DNA of 40,453 bases from NCBI GenBank assembly GCA_039805565.1, contig JBDLTZ010000273.1:1-40453 (forward strand), in the 5' to 3' direction. The position numbers and the translations under genes are program-made. Position 1 is the first letter of the stretch. Every line of letters begins with the position of its first letter. Below the pieces are notes generated by a model. That model had not been told where the DNA came from. It made no database searches and saw only the letters and a program-made list of their open reading frames with translations. This DNA is from CALJIC01 sp039805565 (lineage in GTDB: Bacteria; Chloroflexota; Chloroflexia; Chloroflexales; Roseiflexaceae). This document shows positions 7,482 through 14,836 of this stretch, piece after piece.

Positions 7482-8597
7482 CTATCCGCGCGGCGTGCGG
7501 TACGGCCCGAGGTAGCGCTGGGTGAGCTGGAGGCCGAACTCGTTCTGGAGCGTCGTGCGTGCGCCCTCGGCGGTAGCCTCCAGGGCCCGCCCCACCTGGC
7601 GGCAGATCGCGTCAGCCAGGAACTGCGGCAGCGGCTCCTGCACCGCGCTCACCTGCAGCGCGCCGCGGAAGGTGGCCAGCACTGCCCCGAGCGGCTCGCG
7701 GGCGATCAGCGCCCCCGGTAGCTCCAGCCGGTACGCGGGTCCGGCGTCGTCGGGCCGGTAATAGATCACATATAGCTGGCCGTACCCCTCCTCGACCGCC
7801 GCCCGCTGCGCCGCAAAGCCCGCGATCGTCGCGCGCGTGCCGGTCAGCAGGTGCGGACGGTCCTGCTTGATCAGCGGCGCCGGCAGCGAGTACTCCCCCG
7901 GCTCGAGCACTGTGCTCCACAGCGTCCGGTCGGTCACCGTGCCCGAGAGGTGCGGCGCCAGCAGCGCCACGTCGTCGGCGGCGGTGGCCTGCTTGGGGTG
8001 CGCCACCACCCGCCGGCAGCCCAGCACCAGCGGCCAGTCCCCCTCGTCGAAGAACGTCTCGATCAGCTCGCGGTACGGCGCCCACCATCCGGGCAGCGCC
8101 CCGCCGCGCGCCTCCTGGCCGTAGCGCACCAGCAGCCGGTTCACGTCCAGCAGCGCCGAGTAGAACGAGCCGTCGAGCAGAAAGAGGCCGGTGGTGGTGG
8201 CCCGCACCCGCCGCGCCAGCAGCCGCAGCTCCATCATCGTCCGCACGCCGCCGAGGATGCTCTCCAGCTCCTCCACCGGCGGCATCAGGCGCACCAGCAC
8301 CGACTGCTCGGTGAGCGTGGCCTCCTCTACCGCCACCGCCGCCACCGCCGCGAAGGTGGCCCCGGCCGCCGGCACCGTGGCGTTCGTCCCGTCCACCGCG
8401 CACAGGCGCCGCGTCGGGCCGTCGGGGGCCTGGCCGATACGGCGCGCCAGCGAGCCCCGCAGCCGCTCGCGGTCCCCCTCGAGGCGCGTCAGCGTGTCGC
8501 GGCAGGCGTCGGCGCAAGCGGTGATGCCTGCCAACACTGCCGCCGGCAGCGCCGAGGGACTCAGCGCGGCCGGCTCAGTTGAAACATGCATGCTCAT
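7482..8597 (-). CDS. nurA: NurA-like nuclease domain protein
   Basis: 371 aa. NurA is a Mn-dependent 5'-3' nuclease that works with the HerA hexameric translocase in DNA end resection. Family marks visible here are LCAVDGTNATVPAAG (about 64-78; the first metal-binding Asp in VDGT), the second Asp in GLFLLDGSFYSALL (about 137-150), and a C-terminal stretch with RLELPG and the final helices that contact the metal site. The gene reads towards mutS and follows a DUF1232-like gene and a translin-like gene on the same strand. No herA is present in the window. Overall sequence similarity in this family is low, so the call rests on the paired D-G-S/T motifs and length. Confidence 0.72.
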   Translation of the reverse strand: MSMHVSTEPAALSPSALPAAVLAGITACADACRDTLTRLEGDRERLRGSLARRIGQAPDGPTRRLCAVDGTNATVPAAGATFAAVAAVAVEEATLTEQSVLVRLMPPVEELESILGGVRTMMELRLLARRVRATTTGLFLLDGSFYSALLDVNRLLVRYGQEARGGALPGWWAPYRELIETFFDEGDWPLVLGCRRVVAHPKQATAADDVALLAPHLSGTVTDRTLWSTVLEPGEYSLPAPLIKQDRPHLLTGTRATIAGFAAQRAAVEEGYGQLYVIYYRPDDAGPAYRLELPGALIAREPLGAVLATFRGALQVSAVQEPLPQFLADAICRQVGRALEATAEGARTTLQNEFGLQLTQRYLGPYRTPRG

Positions 8598-8684
8598 GCG
8601 CCTATCCTACACCAGCCGCATGCCGCGTGCAAGCCCGGCGAGAGCACGGATCGGCGGTTCCTCGCCGGCGCCGGTCGCCCAGCA

Positions 8685-8918
8685 CTACCGCTCGACGCGC
8701 CGGTCGCTCCCAGGAGGCAGCGGCACCGGGTCCTTCTGCCGCAGCTGCTGCACGCCCCACAGCAGCAGCGCCGTCGCCCCAGCCTCATCCAGGTTGCCGA
8801 TGAACGGCGTGATGTCTGGGATAATCTCCAGCAGGCCCGCCGTCGGGTTCAGGAGGTAGATCGCCCCCACGACGATCCCGATCACCGCGCCGATCCTGCG
8901 CACCGTCGACTGATTCAT
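8685..8918 (-). CDS. Small DUF1232 (YkvA)-like membrane protein
   Basis: 77 aa from ATG 8918, which has GGAG (GAAGGAGCAACC) at a good distance; the frame is open to 8960 but without such a site. The segment IYLLNPTAGLLEIIPDITPFIGNLDEAG is close to the DUF1232 signature (YLL.P.DLIPD.IP.iG..DD), a membrane-associated hairpin found in YkvA. Two hydrophobic stretches (about 9-24 and 27-60) surround it. Function of the family is unknown. It lies between the translin-like gene and nurA on the same strand, with gaps of 205 and 87 bp, so an operon is possible but not shown. Confidence 0.65.
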   Translation of the reverse strand: MNQSTVRRIGAVIGIVVGAIYLLNPTAGLLEIIPDITPFIGNLDEAGATALLLWGVQQLRQKDPVPLPPGSDRRVER

Positions 8919-8939
8919 GGTTGCTCCTTCAGAAGGTGT

Positions 8940-8990
8940 GGAGGGGCAAAGCCCCTCCAAAACGAAAAAGAATCCTCAGGGGCCTGCGGC
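8940..8990. repeat. Short GC-rich palindromes (REP-like)
   Basis: GGAGGGGC-AAA-GCCCCTCC at 8940-8958 and an AGGGGCC-TGC-GGCCCC type palindrome just after it. No T-run follows in either direction, so these are probably dispersed palindromic elements and not simple terminators. Similar GGGGGC-TGC-GCCCCC elements recur at 35511-35526 and 35600-35615. Confidence 0.5.
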
Positions 8991-9093
8991 CCCAAAGCCC
9001 CGCCCTACCTGGTGAACGTGTCTTTGCGGCCCCCAAGTCCCCGCCTACGGGAGAAGTGCCCTATGACCCCTCATAGAGAGCAAGGAGAGCAAG

Positions 9094-9128
9094 TCTCACG
9101 ACTCACGACTCAAAACTCAAGACTCACG
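9094..9128. repeat. Heptamer tandem array (ACTCACG type), five units
   Basis: Strict 7-bp period: TCTCACG, ACTCACG, ACTCAAA, ACTCAAG, ACTCACG. It is the reverse complement type of the array at 23737-23785. The stop codon of the translin-like gene (9124-9126) lies inside the last unit, so the array has replaced or grown over the end of the coding region. Confidence 0.85.
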
Positions 9129-9765
9129 ACTCGCTCCTCGCCCCCAGCTTCCCCTCCAGCGCCACCAGCGCCGCGGCGAGCTGGTCCTGCCTGATGGTAG
9201 CGGTCACATCGCCGCGGGTGCGCTCGAGCACCGCGCGCAGCGCGTCGGTGGTGCGTCGCAGCCCCCCCGTGACTGCGTCCGGGTAGTCGACCGTCACCAG
9301 CAGCCCGTACACGTCGTCCATCACCGCCAGCAGCGCCTCACCGCGCGCCGTCTCGCCGCGACGCAGCCCATCCAGGATCGCCCGCCGCAGCTCCGAGGCC
9401 GCCTCGGCCAGCCCGTTGAGATACGCCGCCGGGTCCACCTGCAGGGCCGCCGGGCTGGGCGGCTCCTCGTCGCGCAGGAAGGCGTACACCAGCGCTGCCT
9501 CGGCGTACTCCTTCAGCGCGTCCTGCGTATACCCCGCAAACATCAGGTCTGGGTGGGCCGCCAGCCCCGCCCGCAGCGCCCGCGCCGTCTCGGTAGCGTC
9601 CCGTAGCTGCCCGGCCGCGCTCTCGAACTCGCCGCGGTGGCAGGCGCGGATAGCGTTCGCGCACTGTCGTACCAGGGCCCGCGAGCGCGCCAGCGCCTGC
9701 TCACGCGCGCCGTGGCTCGCCTCGATCTGAGCCACCGCCTCGGCAACCACGCTCTCGATGCTCAT
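9124..9765 (-). CDS. Translin-family (TRAX-like) nucleic-acid-binding protein
   Basis: 213 aa from ATG 9765, preceded by GAGGAGGGGGAA. Translin/TRAX proteins form all-helical octamer shells that bind and, for TRAX, cut single-stranded RNA or DNA. Matches to the family run through the whole protein: AIRACHRGE near the N-terminus, AAHPDLMFAGYTQDALKEYAEA in the centre (given here as two overlapping motifs, HPDLMFAGYTQDALKEYAEA), YLNGLAEAASELRRAILDGL, MDDVYGLLVTVDYPDA, and LRRTTDALRAVLERTRGDV at the C-terminus. The E-Y-A-E pair in the centre corresponds to the acidic site of TRAX. Archaeal relatives are well known; bacterial ones are less common. It starts a minus-strand set with a DUF1232-like gene and nurA. 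Confidence 0.88.
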   Translation of the reverse strand: MSIESVVAEAVAQIEASHGAREQALARSRALVRQCANAIRACHRGEFESAAGQLRDATETARALRAGLAAHPDLMFAGYTQDALKEYAEAALVYAFLRDEEPPSPAALQVDPAAYLNGLAEAASELRRAILDGLRRGETARGEALLAVMDDVYGLLVTVDYPDAVTGGLRRTTDALRAVLERTRGDVTATIRQDQLAAALVALEGKLGARSES

Positions 9766-9783
9766 TTCCCCCTCCTCGCTGCT

Positions 9784-9812
9784 GACCGACCGATCACCGA
9801 CCACCGACCGCC
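9784..9812. repeat. Short heptamer-type array (GACCACC)
   Basis: GACCGAC(C), GATCACC, GACCACC, GACCGCC: four imperfect units, three with exact 7-bp spacing, just upstream of the translin-like gene. Weaker than the other arrays but of the same period. Confidence 0.55.
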
Positions 9813-9946
9813 GAGGAACATTCCGTCCCCGGTCCCCACGCCCTGATCCTTCGTTCTTCGTCGATGGTCCTTCGCCAGCCTAGACAGACCCCCCAGCTAT
9901 AGTGTAGACTACCGTATGTTCAGCATTCTGTGAAACGAAACAGGGT

Positions 9947-10705
9947 ATGACAGTGTCAACCAGCGCGCCGCTGCGCGTCCTCGGCATCTTCGCCCACCCC
10001 GACGACCCAGAGTTTAGCATGGGCGGCAGCGCCGCCGTATGGGCTGACGCGGGCGCCGAAGTCTACTATTGCATCATCACCGACGGTAGCGCCGGCAGTA
10101 ACGACCCGAACCGCGACCTGGCCGAGCTCGTCACGACGCGCGAGGCCGAACAGCGCGCCGCCGCCGCCGCCTGCGGCGTGAAGGACGTGATCTTCCTCGG
10201 CTACAGGGACGGCACCCTCGAGCCGACGATCGAGCTGCGCCGGGCGCTCACCCGCCTCATCCGCCAGCTCCGCCCGGACCGTGTGGTCTGTGGCGACCCA
10301 ACGGCCTTCTTCTACGGCGACGAGTACATCAACCACGCCGACCACCGCGCCGCCGCCGAGGCCGCCGTGACGGCGGTGTTCCCGAGCGCGCCCACCCGCC
10401 CGATCTTCCCCGAGCTGCTGGCCGAGGGCCTCGAGCCGCACCAGGTCAAAGAGCTCTACATCACCCACCACGAGGGGCCGCACGTGGTCCACGTCGATAT
10501 CTCCGCCGGGCTCGAGCGCAAGATCGAGTCCCTCCGCTGCCACGTCAGCCAGATCGAGGTGGGCGACGGCCAGTGGATCCGCGACTGGGCCGCCGAGGCG
10601 GGCAAGGCGGCCGGGGTGCCGTTCGCCGAATCCTTCCGCGTCATGCGCCTCGTGCGCGAGCCGGCTACCCCGCCGTCGGCCGAGGCCGCCGAGCAGGAAG
10701 CGTAG
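9947..10705 (+). CDS. PIG-L/LmbE-family zinc deacetylase
   Basis: 252 aa. The family removes N-acetyl groups from sugars such as GlcNAc-linked lipids or thiols (MshB, BshB) using one zinc. AHPDDPEFSMGG (residues 16-27) is the AHPDDxE zinc and catalytic motif, and INHADHRAA (about 129-137) gives the HxDH motif with the third ligand. The fold ends with ISAGLERKIESLRCHVSQ, as in deacetylases of this group. ATG 9947 is used; the upstream AT-rich stretch has TAGACA at 9881-9886 and TAGACT at 9905-9910 with an 18-bp spacer, a possible weak promoter. It stands alone, so the substrate cannot be inferred from neighbours. Confidence 0.88.
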   Translation: MTVSTSAPLRVLGIFAHPDDPEFSMGGSAAVWADAGAEVYYCIITDGSAGSNDPNRDLAELVTTREAEQRAAAAACGVKDVIFLGYRDGTLEPTIELRRALTRLIRQLRPDRVVCGDPTAFFYGDEYINHADHRAAAEAAVTAVFPSAPTRPIFPELLAEGLEPHQVKELYITHHEGPHVVHVDISAGLERKIESLRCHVSQIEVGDGQWIRDWAAEAGKAAGVPFAESFRVMRLVREPATPPSAEAAEQEA

Positions 10706-11380
10706 ACAGTATCCGCGGTACGCCGCGTGCTACCATCCGCTGTACGGATGTGCAAGGGTGACACCAGGGCTCCGCGAGGCCGTCCCCGGCGTGGGTTTGT
10801 CCCCCGTCGCCGGGGAGCGCGCCCGCCCAGCGATGGGTCGGGAGAGGAGGGCAGATATCGTCAAGGTACACACGTTTCCCCGCCGCTGGGCCGGACGAGA
10901 CGACGTTTCGAGCGCTGAGCTGACGGCCTTCCGAAGCTGACGGCTCACGACTTCAAACTGGCGCTAGGTCAGCCGATGGGTAGTTGCCCAGGCCTGGGAC
11001 GGAGGCAACGCCAGCTATGTCAACCTACCCCCACACGGGGTAAGATCCCAGGACGACCCGCCGGTGACGCCTTCCGGCGGACCGCCCTTGAACAAAGTGC
11101 CCCTGGCGAGGGCAAAATGCACACTGAAAAGGCAAAATGAAGCCGGGCGCTGCGTGCCCAAGGCCGTTTTGCACTTTGCACGTTGCACTTTGCGCTTCCT
11201 AGCGGAGACGCTCCGAAAGGCTTTTCTGAGGAGGTGTGCGCGACAAAGGCCAGAAAGTAAGCAACTGAGCGCGCTCTGCCCCTACGTGCTTGGTGGGGGG
11301 CAGTAAGCAAGCGTACAGGCCCAATAGACGGTCACACTAAGCCACATACGCTCGAATAGCACAGCTTTCAGGAGGACAAC
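10706..11380. other. 675-bp gap without a recognisable gene
   Basis: Open frames here are short, lack family motifs and have no convincing ribosome sites. Content: a small palindrome ATCCG-CTGTA-CGGAT near 10736; a GC-rich stretch with several small inverted repeats; and a facing pair of heptamer arrays (11110-11195). I compared it by eye with RNase P, tmRNA, SRP and common riboswitches and found no match. A strong AGGAGG at about 11370-11375 serves the aminotransferase gene. Confidence 0.5.
11110..11195. repeat. Facing heptamer arrays (TTTGCAC type)
   Basis: Right arm: TTTGCAC, TTTGCAC, GTTGCAC, TTTGCGC at 11168-11195, exact 7-bp period. Left arm: degenerate opposite-orientation units GGGCAAA, ATGCACA, CTGAAAA, GGCAAAA at 11110-11137. 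The arms are partly complementary and could fold across a 30-base spacer. Confidence 0.65.
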
Positions 11381-12814
11381 ATGTCTCCGCACGATCCGGC
11401 GTTGCAGCGCGCGCTCGCTGACAACGTCTGGCTCCATTTCTTCCAGATGGGGCACATGAGCAGTACCGGCGCGCGGCCCACCATCCTCGCCAGAGGAGAG
11501 GGCTCGCGCGTGTGGGACCAGGACGGCAAGCCGTACATCGACGCGCTCGCCGGCCTCTTCTGTGTCAACGCTGGCTACGGCCGGCGCGAGATCGTCGATG
11601 CGATCGCCGCCCAGCTCGGCGAGCTGCCGTACGCCACCCCCTTCTCCTTCCCCACCCTGCCGCAGATCCAGCTGGCCCAGAAGCTCGCCGCGCTCAGCCC
11701 GATGGGCCCCCAGACCCGCACCTTCTTCGTCACCGGCGGCTCAGAGGCCGTCGAGGCGGCGCTCAAGCTCGCTAAAGCCTACCAGCGCCGGCGCGGCTTC
11801 CCCGACCGATACAAGACCATCTCGCGCCGCGTGGCCTACCACGGCACCACCATGGGCGCGCTTTCGGTGAATGGCCTCACCGGCGTCCGCAACGGCTTCG
11901 GCCCCCTCGTGCCCGGCGCCCGCCACGCGCCTATGGCCCATCCCTTCCGCTGCCGCGCCTGCGCCGGACAGTGCGGCTGCTCCCTGTGGTGCGCCGACGA
12001 GATCGAGCAGATCGTCGAGTTCGAGGGCCCCGAGACGGTGGCCGCCGTGATCCTCGAGCCGGTCCAGAACAGCGGGGGCGCGATCGTGCCGCCCCCCGGC
12101 TACCTGCAGCGCGTCCGCGAGATCTGTGACCGCCACGGCATCCTCATGATCGCCGACGAAGTCATCTGCGGGTTTGGCCGCGTCGGCGCCTGGTTCGGCT
12201 CCGCGGCCTTCGGCGTCGTCCCGGACATCATGACCTGCGCCAAGGCCATTACGTCCGGCTACGCCCCGCTCGGCGCGGTCATGGCGCGCAAGGAGATCGC
12301 CGACGCCTTCCTCGGCGACGAGGGCGATAAGTTCATGCACGGCATCACCTTCGGCGGTCACCCCGCCAGCTGCGCCGCCGCCCTCGCCAATATCGCGATC
12401 ATCGAGCGCGAGCAGCTCTGCGCGCGCTCCGCCACCGCCGGCGACGCGCTGATGCGCGAGCTGCGCGCCGCCGTCGGCGACCACCCCAACGTCGGCGACA
12501 TCCGCGGCATGGGGCTGTTCCTGGCGATCGAGCTCGTCCACGACCGCCAGAGCATGCTCCCGCTCGAGGAGCCCAACCTCATGGGCTGGCTCTCCGACCA
12601 GTTCAAGCGCCGCGGGCTGATCTGCCGCGCCGACGACCGGCTCGACCCGGTGATCCAGCTGGCCCCGCCGCTCAACATCCCCCAGGACGACATCGACGAG
12701 GTTGTCGCGATCGTCGCCGATGTCATCCACGCGCTCGGGCGGCGCCTCGGCACCCAGCCGACGCTCCAGACGGTGAAGCTGCCGCAGCCGATCGCACTCC
12801 AGCGCGGTGCGTAG
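11381..12814 (+). CDS. Class III PLP-dependent aminotransferase
   Basis: 477 aa; ATG 11381 follows AGGAGG at ideal distance. It is of the omega-amino acid:pyruvate / 4-aminobutyrate transaminase group. Features: GLFCVNAGYGRREIVDAI near the N-terminus, FVTGGSEAVEAALKLAK (phosphate-binding loop), ADEVICGFGRVG with the Asp that contacts the PLP ring nitrogen, and lysine 288 in TCAKAITSGYAPLGAV as Schiff-base residue. An insertion rich in cysteines (CRACAGQCGCSLWCADEIE, about 191-209) could bind a metal and is not part of the minimal fold. The substrate is unknown. It stands directly upstream of the rplS promoter. Confidence 0.9.
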   Translation: MSPHDPALQRALADNVWLHFFQMGHMSSTGARPTILARGEGSRVWDQDGKPYIDALAGLFCVNAGYGRREIVDAIAAQLGELPYATPFSFPTLPQIQLAQKLAALSPMGPQTRTFFVTGGSEAVEAALKLAKAYQRRRGFPDRYKTISRRVAYHGTTMGALSVNGLTGVRNGFGPLVPGARHAPMAHPFRCRACAGQCGCSLWCADEIEQIVEFEGPETVAAVILEPVQNSGGAIVPPPGYLQRVREICDRHGILMIADEVICGFGRVGAWFGSAAFGVVPDIMTCAKAITSGYAPLGAVMARKEIADAFLGDEGDKFMHGITFGGHPASCAAALANIAIIEREQLCARSATAGDALMRELRAAVGDHPNVGDIRGMGLFLAIELVHDRQSMLPLEEPNLMGWLSDQFKRRGLICRADDRLDPVIQLAPPLNIPQDDIDEVVAIVADVIHALGRRLGTQPTLQTVKLPQPIALQRGA

Positions 12815-12818
12815 CGGC

Positions 12819-12847
12819 TTGCCCATCCTACAGGGCTATGCTATAAT
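12819..12847 (+). promoter_or_regulatory. Sigma-70-type promoter of rplS
   Basis: TTGCCC at 12819-12824 and a perfect TATAAT at 12842-12847 are separated by exactly 17 bp. Transcription should begin near 12854, leaving a leader of about 78 bases before the rplS ATG. Confidence 0.8.
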
Positions 12848-12863
12848 CCGTGGCAGTGCGTTA

Positions 12864-12910
12864 AGCAGGGGTACGTTGCGAGCACGCCTCCGCGTTCCCC
12901 CTGCTCTTTT
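12864..12910 (+). terminator. Terminator-like hairpin in the rplS leader
   Basis: AGCAGGGG (12864-12871) pairs perfectly with CCCCTGCT (12898-12905) and is followed by CTTTT (12906-12910). As it lies downstream of the TATAAT box and upstream of the rplS ATG, it is placed as an attenuator. Leader RNAs bound by L19 are known in other bacteria. It could also end transcripts from the aminotransferase gene. Confidence 0.65.
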
Positions 12911-12931
12911 ATGTAATGGAGCTGTAAGGTT

Positions 12932-13285
12932 ATGTCCCAGCAGATCATTGACGAGATCGACAGCCGCCAGATCAAAGCGGCCACGCCTGAGTTCCGCGTC
13001 GGTGATACCGTACGCGTCGGCGTCCGCGTCGTCGAGGGCAACCGCGAGCGCGTCCAGGACTACGAGGGCGTCGTCATCCGCAAGCGCAGCGCCGGCATCA
13101 ACGAGAACTTCACTGTGCGCCGCATTGCCTCACACGGCGTCGGCGTCGAGCGAACGTTCCTAACCAACGCGCCCCGCGTGGACTCGATCACGGTCGTGCG
13201 CCGCGGCAAGGTCCGCCGCGCCCGCCTGTTCTACCTCCGCGGCCTCACCGGCAAGGCGGCCCGCATCAAGGAGCGCCGGGACTAA
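12932..13285 (+). CDS. rplS: 50S ribosomal protein L19
   Basis: 117 aa, full length. L19 sits at the 30S-50S interface. Family marks: FRVGDTVRVGVRVVEGNRER, QDYEGVVIRKRSAGINENFT, RRIASHGVGVERTFLTNAPR, and the basic ending RRARLFYLRGLTGKAARIKE. It has its own promoter and leader hairpin. The order rplS followed two genes later by rnhB is a common bacterial arrangement; trmD and rpsP, often upstream, are absent here. Confidence 0.97.
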   Translation: MSQQIIDEIDSRQIKAATPEFRVGDTVRVGVRVVEGNRERVQDYEGVVIRKRSAGINENFTVRRIASHGVGVERTFLTNAPRVDSITVVRRGKVRRARLFYLRGLTGKAARIKERRD

Positions 13286-13306
13286 CCTGTAAGGCTGAAG
13301 GACGAA

Positions 13307-13374
13307 CGCTGAACGATGAACGCTGAGTACTCGCCGCTGGCAGTCCTTCAGCGTTCAGCGTTCAGCGTTCAGCG
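13307..13374. repeat. Facing heptamer arrays (TTCAGCG type) around a start codon
   Basis: Four perfect TTCAGCG units at 13347-13374 face three opposite-orientation units CGCTGAA, CGATGAA, CGCTGAG at 13307-13327. The two arms pair over at least 20 bp with one mismatch and a 19-base loop. The mismatch creates the ATG (13316) used as start of the next gene. Confidence 0.88.
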
Positions 13375-14041
13375 TTTTCTCGTCCGCTGGGCCTTCGAGC
13401 GCCTCTACCGCGAGCTCGCCTGGTCCTACGACCTGGTGGCCGCCGCGGTCTCGGGACGCGGCTGGCGCGCCTGGACCCTCTCGGCCGCCCCCTTCGCGCG
13501 CGGCGTCACCCTCGAGCTCGGCTGCGGCACCGGCAACCTCCAGCAGGCCCTCGCCGCCCGGCCCGACGTGACCGCCTTTGGGCTGGACCGCTCGCCGCAG
13601 ATGCTTGCCCAGGCCCGTCGCAAAGCCCGCCTCGCCCGCCTCGCCCGCGCCGACGCGCTCGCCCTGCCGCTCGCCCCCGCCAGCGTGGACACGGTGATCG
13701 CCACCTTCCCCACCGACTACATCGCCCAGCCCCAGACCGTGGCCGAGATCCGCCGCGTCCTCCGCCCCGGCGGCACCGTGGCCGTGGCCCTCTGGACGCA
13801 GATGGAGGGGGACTCGCTCTACATCCGCGCGCTCGACCTGGCCTACCGCCTCACGCTCCAGCGCTCGCCCCGCACCCCACGCCCCACGTCCGAGCCGGCC
13901 GATATCCCCGCCGCCCAGCGGCGTCTCGCCGACGCCCTGGCCCACGCCGGTCTGCACGTCACGCACACGTCCGCGGTGGCCCTCGGCGCCCGCGTGCACT
14001 TCGTCGTCGGGACGCTGGCCCAAACAAACGATAGCCAATAA
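13316..14041 (+). CDS. SAM-dependent class I methyltransferase
   Basis: 241 aa. Motif I is LELGCGTGN (66-74), the acidic end of strand 2 is FGLDRSPQML, and the post-motif region RRVLRPGGTVAVALW is typical of the Methyltransf_11/UbiE-like group. No active-site feature allows a substrate call. The annotated ATG 13316 lies inside a heptamer array and the first 20 or so residues (including LQRSAFSVQRF) are encoded by it; homologous positions appear to begin at FLVRWAFERLYRELAWSYD. No other ATG or GTG precedes that segment, so either the array supplied a new start or translation begins at an unusual codon. It sits between rplS and rnhB. Confidence 0.85.
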   Translation: MNAEYSPLAVLQRSAFSVQRFLVRWAFERLYRELAWSYDLVAAAVSGRGWRAWTLSAAPFARGVTLELGCGTGNLQQALAARPDVTAFGLDRSPQMLAQARRKARLARLARADALALPLAPASVDTVIATFPTDYIAQPQTVAEIRRVLRPGGTVAVALWTQMEGDSLYIRALDLAYRLTLQRSPRTPRPTSEPADIPAAQRRLADALAHAGLHVTHTSAVALGARVHFVVGTLAQTNDSQ

Positions 14042-14111
14042 ACGACACGTTTTCGCCGATAACAACGTCGCTCGTGTCCCTCGACGTTTCGCCGTGAGCC
14101 TTCAGAAATCT

Positions 14112-14753
14112 ATGCCCCCAACAACCGACGAGGAGCTGCGCCTCCAGGCCGCCGGCCACCGCCGCGTCGCCGGGGTAGACGAGGTGGGCCGCGGCTGCTG
14201 GGCCGGGCCGGTGGTGGCCGCCGCCGTCATCCTGCCCGATGAGGCCCTGCGCGACCCGCGGCTGCTCGCGGGCGTGGACGACTCCAAGCAGCTCTCCGCA
14301 CACCAGCGCGAGGCCCTCGCCGTCCGCATCACTGCGATCGCCCACACATGGGGCGTGGGCTCGGTGCCCGCACACATCGTGGATAGCCACGGGATCCTCG
14401 CCGCCACGCGCCTCGCCATGCAGGTCGCCCTTCTGCGCCTCGCCCACCCCGCCGATGCGCTGCTGATCGACGCGGTGCGGCTCGAGGGCTGGCCATGCCC
14501 GCAGCTCGCGTTGATCAAGGGCGACGCTCACTGCCTCTCGATCGCCGCCGCGTCGATCGTGGCCAAAGTCACGCGCGACCGCCACATGGCGGCGCTCGGG
14601 CGCCACCACCCCGCCTACGGCTTCGAGCTCCACAAGGGCTACGGCACCGCCGCCCACCAGCGAGCCCTGCGCGAGCACGGCCTATGCGCGCAGCACAGAC
14701 GCACCTTCCGCCCGATCGCTACCTTCCTCGAGACCGGCGCGTGGCCGGAGTGA
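14112..14753 (+). CDS. rnhB: Ribonuclease HII
   Basis: 213 aa from ATG 14112; GTG 14094 is an alternative. RNase HII nicks RNA-DNA hybrids at ribonucleotides. The acidic site is present: Asp and Glu in VAGVDEVGRG, DDSKQLS, Asp in LLIDAVRL, and Asp in IKGDAHCLSIAAASIVAKVTRD; the C-terminal YGFELHKGYGTAAHQRAL is also standard. The loop after the first motif reads GRGCWAGPVV where most bacteria have GRGPLAGPVV, and DEVGRG replaces DEAGRG. These are changes next to, not in, the catalytic residues. Same strand as rplS and the methyltransferase. Confidence 0.93.
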   Translation: MPPTTDEELRLQAAGHRRVAGVDEVGRGCWAGPVVAAAVILPDEALRDPRLLAGVDDSKQLSAHQREALAVRITAIAHTWGVGSVPAHIVDSHGILAATRLAMQVALLRLAHPADALLIDAVRLEGWPCPQLALIKGDAHCLSIAAASIVAKVTRDRHMAALGRHHPAYGFELHKGYGTAAHQRALREHGLCAQHRRTFRPIATFLETGAWPE

Positions 14754-14836
14754 AGTCGTGGTATCCTTGGCAGCGCTCCGCCTGGGAGACGAAGCTGGGG
14801 AGCGCGCAGCACATACGCAATTGATGGGAGACCTTT

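Noticed and set aside
10706..11380. Structured RNA such as RNase P, tmRNA or a riboswitch in the long gap
   Set aside because: Conserved blocks of these RNAs were looked for and not found; only small hairpins and a heptamer array are present.
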